Positions 6,086-9,357 of a stretch of 9,357 nucleotides of DNA are shown here, one piece after another (position 1 is the stretch's first letter; the number at the start of each line of letters is the position of its first letter). The stretch covers positions 1 to 9,357 of the forward strand of contig JAITBX010000027.1 of NCBI GenBank assembly GCA_031283405.1, read 5' to 3'. Source of the stretch: Burkholderiales bacterium. Lineage in GTDB: Bacteria > Pseudomonadota > Gammaproteobacteria > Burkholderiales > Casimicrobiaceae. The position numbers and the translations under genes were made by a program. The notes below the pieces were generated by a model that was given only the letters and a program-made list of their open reading frames with translations, was not told the DNA's origin and did not search any database.

Positions 6086-6892
6086 TCACTTGTTCTCTCT
6101 CACCCTCTCCGTCAATCTCCAAACAATCACCGCCGCCGCCAGTGTTGCGAACAGGTGTTTCAACGTGTGTCCGCTGATGAATTGCAGGCTGTTAAACAAC
6201 GCGCCGTCGCCAAGCTCGGCCAGTTTCGCCAATACATAACAGCCGATCGCCAGCAGAAACGCTTTTCGATCCGCCATCGGCACGCGGTACGCGCTTTGCC
6301 ATAGCGGAATCAGCACCAGCGGCAAGCATTGCAGAAGAATGTAAGGGCGCAAATCGTCTTGGCCGAGCGCGCCGCTGATGTACCACCAGGCAACGCTGGC
6401 GATGGCGATGATGCCCAGCGCTGCCGCCGCCGCCCAGCCCTCGCCCGTTCGACGGGTTTCGCAACGCACGGCGGCAAGCAATCCGGCGCACGCCAGCGCG
6501 ATCGGCAAGCGATCCCATATCAAGTGGAAGTTGTCCGGCGCCCAATGGTAAAACCCTGAGCCGGCGGCGGTGCCGATCAAGGCAAGCAGGAAAAGCGCGT
6601 ATCCCGGCCAACCTTGACGGAGTTGCGGTTGATGGCGTTTCGGAAACAAGCGAATGAAACCCCATAGCCCTACGAGCGCAAACCCGATATTCGACCAGAC
6701 GTCGGCGCCATGCGGCACGCCTCCTATCATTCGCTGGTCGGCAAAATGGTGATAACCCAGCGGCTGACTGATCGACCCGTAAAAATAAAACGCGACGATC
6801 ATCGCTCCCACCAGCAGCGGCGGCACCCAGAGAAGCCATCCCGATGTTTTTGCCCGCGGTTTGCGACCTGAAAAAGAAAGAACAGAAACCAT
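6086..6892 (-). CDS. CREST-superfamily membrane protein (ceramidase-like putative hydrolase)
   Basis: The 268-residue product is strongly hydrophobic, with about seven membrane helices. It carries the pattern of the CREST superfamily (alkaline ceramidases, Per1, PAQR receptors): 'GSGFYHWAPDNFHLIWDRLP' at 111-130 supplies Ser112, His116 and Asp127, and 'SGHTLKHL' at 240-247 supplies His242 and His246. In ceramidases these Ser, Asp and three His residues bind zinc and cleave an amide bond. Here they suggest a membrane-embedded zinc amidase, but the bacterial substrate is unknown and need not be ceramide. I chose the ATG at 6892 because GGAGAG (6902-6897) sits just ahead of it; ATGs at 6904 and 6907 are in frame but lack a site. 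The gene is convergent with cimA and divergent from a helix-turn-helix regulator gene, which may control it. Family call is good; function is open. Confidence 0.75.
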   Translation of the reverse strand: MVSVLSFSGRKPRAKTSGWLLWVPPLLVGAMIVAFYFYGSISQPLGYHHFADQRMIGGVPHGADVWSNIGFALVGLWGFIRLFPKRHQPQLRQGWPGYALFLLALIGTAAGSGFYHWAPDNFHLIWDRLPIALACAGLLAAVRCETRRTGEGWAAAAALGIIAIASVAWWYISGALGQDDLRPYILLQCLPLVLIPLWQSAYRVPMADRKAFLLAIGCYVLAKLAELGDGALFNSLQFISGHTLKHLFATLAAAVIVWRLTERVRENK

Positions 6893-6896
6893 AACA

Positions 6897-6902
6897 CTCT
6901 CC
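6897..6902 (-). promoter_or_regulatory. Ribosome binding site deciding the ceramidase-like gene start
   Basis: On the minus strand GGAGAG is followed by TGTT and then the ATG at 6892, good spacing for this start. It lies inside the longer frame that could begin at 6907, arguing against that longer start. Confidence 0.6.
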
Positions 6903-6916
6903 ATCATTTAAAGTTG

Positions 6917-6940
6917 ACGGCGCCTATCGCCGTACCGGTA
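6917..6940. promoter_or_regulatory. Palindromes in the divergent intergenic region, possible operator
   Basis: ACGGCG (6917-6922) and CGCCGT (6928-6933) form a 6-bp inverted repeat around CCTAT, directly abutted by the 8-bp palindrome TACCGGTA (6933-6940). They lie between the divergent ceramidase-like and helix-turn-helix genes, where a regulator operator would be expected. No binding evidence exists; the assignment is positional. Confidence 0.35.
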
Positions 6941-6964
6941 GCGTGACGTAACGGCGATTTTTTT
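6927..6964 (+). terminator. Hairpin followed by T-run upstream of the regulator gene
   Basis: TCGCCGT (6927-6933) pairs with ACGGCGA (6951-6957), and seven Ts follow at 6958-6964, the form of a plus-strand intrinsic terminator with a 17-nt loop. It shares its left arm with the palindrome beside it, so the two folds compete. It precedes the possible -10 of the regulator gene, so it might block stray transcription from the left or act as an attenuator if transcription begins further upstream. Confidence 0.4.
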
Positions 6965-6989
6965 GCACCCCAAAAATGAAAAAGCGCAA

Positions 6990-6995
6990 TATAAT
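6990..6995 (+). promoter_or_regulatory. Probable -10 element for the helix-turn-helix regulator gene
   Basis: A perfect TATAAT lies 45 bp upstream of the chosen start. The only -35-like hexamer, TTGCAC at 6963-6968, is 21 bp away, longer than the usual 16-18, so the -35 is uncertain. The placement supports a translation start downstream of it. Confidence 0.45.
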
Positions 6996-7028
6996 GCCGA
7001 CAAAGCATTATTAAGCAATACTTTTTGC

Positions 7029-7035
7029 GGAAAGG
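7029..7035 (+). promoter_or_regulatory. Ribosome binding site deciding the regulator gene start
   Basis: GGAAAGG sits five bases before the ATG at 7041. The in-frame TTG at 6963 lies upstream of the likely -10 and has no such site, so the longer product is rejected. Confidence 0.65.
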
Positions 7036-7040
7036 TTCTT

Positions 7041-7826
7041 ATGGAAGGCGGCGCCAACCAAATCGCTCATCTTTTTCTCACGATCAAACGCGGGTTGAAA
7101 GCGCGCAATCTGACTTACCGCGATATTGCCCGCTTGCTGAAGACTTCCGAAGCCAGCGTCAAGCGCTGGTTTTCATTGCATCGTTTCTCTTTGGAGCAAC
7201 TCGTCGCCATCGCCGACTTGCTCGGCTTGACGCTCGCCGAATTGATGCAGGAAGCCGAAACTTACGAGCCGCCTTTGCGCTCGTTGACGCTCGAACAGGA
7301 AAAAGCCCTGATGGCCGACACCCGCCTTTTCCTGATTGCCGCCTGCGTGCTGAACCATTGGACGCTTAACGACATCGTTGCCAAATACGACATCAACGAA
7401 ACGCAGTGCATCAAATATATGGTCACGCTCGATCGTCTGCGCCTGATAGATTTTTTGCCGCAGAACCGTGTGCGATTGCGCATCGCGCGCAATTTCGCCT
7501 GGCAGGAGAACGGCCCGATCAGCCGCTTCTTTCAACAACAAGGCTTGCGCGATTTTCTGGAAAGTTCGTTCAAAGCGCCCTATGAAACCTCCGCCTTCAC
7601 TCACGCGATGCTCACGCCGGCAGCCAACACGCAGTTTCAATCGCAGTTGAAACGGCTGCGAAAAACTTTTGCCGACTTGCACGAAGAAAGTCTTGCTGCG
7701 CCGCTCTCCGAACGGCACGGCGTCGGCTTCTTTTTTGCTTTGCGCGAGTGGGAGCCGCAAGAATTTGCAGCGTTGGCGAAAGAAGCGCCAGCGAAGGCAG
7801 CCAAGAAACTTTCGCACAAATTGTGA
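7041..7826 (+). CDS. XRE-type helix-turn-helix transcriptional regulator
   Basis: The 261-residue product has an N-terminal XRE-like DNA-binding domain at about residues 11-68. 'LTYRDIARLLKTSEASVKRWFS' forms the helix-turn-helix, with 'TSEASVKRWFS' as the recognition helix, and 'SLEQLVAIADLLGLTLAELMQ' supplies the closing helices typical of this fold. The remaining roughly 190 residues have no domain I recognise. They may contain a second winged-helix-like stretch at about 90-145 ('WTLNDIVAKYDINETQCIKYMVTLDRLRLIDFL') and probably serve for dimerisation or ligand sensing. The Lys/Ala-rich C-terminus is likely disordered. The start is fixed by GGAAAGG at 7029-7035; the frame extends to a TTG at 6963, which I reject. 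It is divergent from the ceramidase-like gene and 85 bp upstream of lemA. Autoregulation and control of the divergent gene are plausible but unproven. Confidence 0.8.
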   Translation: MEGGANQIAHLFLTIKRGLKARNLTYRDIARLLKTSEASVKRWFSLHRFSLEQLVAIADLLGLTLAELMQEAETYEPPLRSLTLEQEKALMADTRLFLIAACVLNHWTLNDIVAKYDINETQCIKYMVTLDRLRLIDFLPQNRVRLRIARNFAWQENGPISRFFQQQGLRDFLESSFKAPYETSAFTHAMLTPAANTQFQSQLKRLRKTFADLHEESLAAPLSERHGVGFFFALREWEPQEFAALAKEAPAKAAKKLSHKL

Positions 7827-7869
7827 AAAAGCAGAAACGTTCTGGATTTCCGCGAAGCCATAGGAAGCG

Positions 7870-7875
7870 TACAAT
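7870..7875 (+). promoter_or_regulatory. Possible -10 element for the lemA operon
   Basis: TACAAT in the context GCGTACAAT lies 36 bp upstream of lemA and matches the core seen ahead of dctA. A -35 is not obvious at normal spacing. It would serve lemA and the TPM gene together. Confidence 0.35.
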
Positions 7876-7911
7876 TCACCCCGATCGTCTATTTACAAAG
7901 GAACATCAATC

Positions 7912-8556
7912 ATGCGTAGAATTTTAACTGTGCTGCTGGCCGTGCTGACCGCGTTGAGCCTCTCCGGCTGCGGCTACAACGCCTTCCAGAGTCAGGATGA
8001 GCAAGTCAAATCGGCTTGGTCTGAAGTGGTAAATCAGTATCAGCGCCGCGCCGATCTGGTGCCCAATCTGGTCAATTCGGTGAAGGGCTACACGCAGCAA
8101 GAGAAAGACGTGCTGCTCGGCGTCACCGAAGCGCGCGCCAAAGTGGGCAGCCTGCAAGTGACACCGGAAACGCTCAACGACCTCGCCGCGTTGCAAAAAT
8201 TTCAGGCAGCGCAGGGTGAATTGTCGAGCGCGCTGTCGCGCCTCATGATGGTGACCGAGAACTATCCGCAACTCAAATCCGATGCGCTGTTCCGCGATTT
8301 GATGTCGCAACTCGAAGGTACGGAGAACCGCATCACGGTGGCGCGCAATCGCTACATCAAAGCGGTGCAGGATTACAACATCACCATCCGCGCGTTCCCG
8401 ACCAATATCACTGCGATGATCTTCGGCTACAAGGAAAAACCGAATTTCACGGTCGAAAACGAAAAGGCCATTTCGGTCGCGCCGAAAGTTGATTTCAACG
8501 CGCCTGCGCCAACACCTGCGCCTGCCCCGACTCCAACACCCGCGCCGGCGAAATAA
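7912..8556 (+). CDS. lemA: LemA family lipoprotein
   Basis: The 214-residue product starts with a lipoprotein signal: 'MRRILTVLLAVLTALSLSGC', with the lipobox LSGC and lipidated Cys20. The mature part is the helical LemA domain, recognised from 'AWSEVVNQYQRRADLVPNLVNSVKGY', 'EARAKVG', 'LSRLMMVTENYPQLKSDALFRDLMSQLEGTENRI' in successive parts, and the closing 'VARNRYIKAVQDYNI…FP'. The fold is a long antiparallel helical bundle; the biochemical role is not established, though LemA proteins are repeatedly found with TPM-domain and envelope-stress genes. The last 20 residues are a Pro/Ala/Thr repeat, probably a flexible spacer. AAAGGA at 7897-7902 precedes the ATG by nine bases. The next gene starts 8 bp after the stop, so the two are almost certainly one operon. 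Confidence 0.92.
   Translation: MRRILTVLLAVLTALSLSGCGYNAFQSQDEQVKSAWSEVVNQYQRRADLVPNLVNSVKGYTQQEKDVLLGVTEARAKVGSLQVTPETLNDLAALQKFQAAQGELSSALSRLMMVTENYPQLKSDALFRDLMSQLEGTENRITVARNRYIKAVQDYNITIRAFPTNITAMIFGYKEKPNFTVENEKAISVAPKVDFNAPAPTPAPAPTPTPAPAK
8502..8550 (+). repeat. Pro/Ala/Thr-coding low-complexity repeat at the LemA C-terminus
   Basis: Imperfect repeats of GCGCCTGCGCC and CCAACACC type encode alternating Pro-Ala and Pro-Thr residues just before the stop codon. Such tracts can change length by slippage and give a flexible tail. Confidence 0.5.
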
Positions 8557-8564
8557 CACTCACC

Positions 8565-9357
8565 ATGCGCGTGCCTGTGCCGCTGCAAAAGTTTTTTCTG
8601 CTCGCGCTGCTGCTGCTTTTTGCGGCGGCGGCGCGCGCCGATGTTGCCGTGCCGCCCTTGACCGGCCGCGTGGTAGATTTGACCGGCACATTGAGCAGCG
8701 GCGACATCGCCGCGCTGACGCAAAAACTCAAAGCGCTGGAGGACAACAAGGGAAGTCAAATCGCCGTATTGATGGTGCCGACGACGCAACCCGAAACAAT
8801 CGAACAATTCTCGATGCGGGTCGCCGAGCAATGGAAGATCGGCCGCAAGAAAGTTGACGACGGCGCGATTTTGTTGATCGCCAAAAACGATCGGCGCTTA
8901 CGCATCGAAGTCGGCTACGGATTGGAAGGCGCGCTGACCGATGTGACTTCCAAGCGCATCATCGACGAAATAATCACGCCCAGATTCAAGAGCGGCGATT
9001 ACACCGGAGGCATTTCGGCGGGCGTTGATCGCATGATCGGCGTTATCAACGGCGAACCGTTGCCGCCGCCGAATCGCGCCGCCTCCAATCACGCCAACGA
9101 GGGATCCAACTTCCCTGCCTTGCTGATGGTAGCGTTCATTATCTGCTTGTTTTTCCGCTCTGTCTTCGGGCGCATCGTAGGAGCGCTCGCCGCCGCCGGC
9201 GCAGTCGCCTTCGTGGTTTGGTTGTTCATCGGCTCGCTGGCTATCACACTGATCGCTGCCGTCGTCGCTTTCATCTTCACGCTCATCAGCGGCGCTTCTC
9301 TGCCCGCAGGATCAACATCCGGCGGCAGTAGCGGAAGCGGTTGGGGCGGCGGCAGTT
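8565..9357 (+). CDS. TPM-domain (YgcG-like) secreted or membrane-anchored protein, 3' partial
   Basis: The frame opens at the ATG at 8565 and is still open at the window end, giving 264 codons. Residues 1-25 form a signal peptide (Leu/Ala core, cleavage likely after 'AARA'). Residues about 34-160 are a TPM domain: 'VVDLTGTLS', 'QIAVLMVPTTQPETIEQFSMRVAEQWKIG', and the hallmark 'DDGAILLIAKNDRRLRIEVGYGLEG' before 'ALTD'. After a Pro/Asn linker come hydrophobic segments at about 184-200 and 203-242, probably membrane helices, then a Gly/Ser-rich tail starting about 248, as usual for the family. The domain therefore faces the periplasm. TPM domains have been linked to acid phosphatase activity in plants and to membrane-protein repair in photosynthesis; the bacterial role is unclear. 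The ribosome binding site is weak and the gap to lemA is 8 bp, suggesting translational coupling. A related second TPM protein often follows, outside this window. Confidence 0.88.
   Translation, partial: MRVPVPLQKFFLLALLLLFAAAARADVAVPPLTGRVVDLTGTLSSGDIAALTQKLKALEDNKGSQIAVLMVPTTQPETIEQFSMRVAEQWKIGRKKVDDGAILLIAKNDRRLRIEVGYGLEGALTDVTSKRIIDEIITPRFKSGDYTGGISAGVDRMIGVINGEPLPPPNRAASNHANEGSNFPALLMVAFIICLFFRSVFGRIVGALAAAGAVAFVVWLFIGSLAITLIAAVVAFIFTLISGASLPAGSTSGGSSGSGWGGGS

Noticed and set aside
6192..6839. 215-codon minus-strand frame inside the ceramidase-like gene
   Set aside because: It is an Arg-rich shifted-frame shadow of the real seven-helix product.
7173..7879. Minus-strand frames opposite the regulator gene
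   Set aside because: They overlap a well-supported helix-turn-helix gene with a good ribosome binding site and show no domain of their own.
7924..8831. Arg/His-rich minus-strand frames opposite lemA and the TPM gene
   Set aside because: Shadow frames of conserved genes with strongly biased composition.
8489..8857. 122-codon plus-strand frame across the lemA/TPM boundary
   Set aside because: It overlaps the TPM gene, whose signal peptide and domain motifs are clear in another frame.
1..9357. CRISPR array, tRNA, rRNA or intact insertion sequence
   Set aside because: No regularly spaced identical repeats, cloverleaf or rRNA-like stretch, and no transposase-like protein were found on either strand.

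Overview
The window looks like part of a betaproteobacterial chromosome with a mobile-element scar at its left end. The lineage call is an inference from the DctA sequence, the LemA/TPM pair and the general codon style. No rRNA or tRNA anchors it, and no CRISPR array or intact insertion sequence was seen.

Left part (1 to about 2670): fragments of large 'polyvalent' proteins of the kind carried by phages and conjugative elements. A plus-strand fragment enters from the left edge and carries a region resembling the phage MuF C-terminal domain. A minus-strand fragment converges on it and carries an ART-PolyVal-like ADP-ribosyltransferase domain followed by an LPD3-like region that stops abruptly. 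A further plus-strand scrap of about 62 codons follows. The two ends of the minus-strand block lie at a 6-bp inverted repeat (TCATCG at 1242, CGATGA at 2479). This fits a local inversion, with or without loss of DNA, or an assembly chimera. No integrase, transposase, capsid or terminase gene is visible, so this is a remnant or the tail of a larger element to the left.

Middle part (2795 to 5927): two complete metabolic genes on the plus strand. dctA encodes a proton/sodium-coupled C4-dicarboxylate importer. cimA encodes a citramalate synthase that makes the isoleucine precursor (R)-citramalate from pyruvate and acetyl-CoA. They are separated by a 187-bp spacer with a palindrome and degenerate 15-bp tandem repeats. 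cimA uses CTC for leucine far more than its neighbours do, suggesting different ancestry.

Convergent junction (5928 to 6085): a hairpin-rich spacer with a perfect 16-bp inverted repeat, between cimA and a minus-strand gene for a seven-helix CREST-superfamily (ceramidase-like) membrane protein. That gene is divergent from a helix-turn-helix regulator gene (7041 to 7826), across a spacer containing small palindromes and a hairpin plus T-run.

Right part (7912 to 9357): a lemA gene for a LemA-family lipoprotein, followed after 8 bp by a gene for a secreted or membrane-bound TPM-domain (YgcG-like) protein, which runs off the right edge. LemA and TPM genes are commonly paired and presumably act together in the cell envelope.

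I did not find a convincing new multi-gene system. The points most worth a second look are the rearranged polyvalent/ART remnant, the codon-divergent cimA, the ceramidase-like gene beside the regulator, and the structured intergenic repeats.
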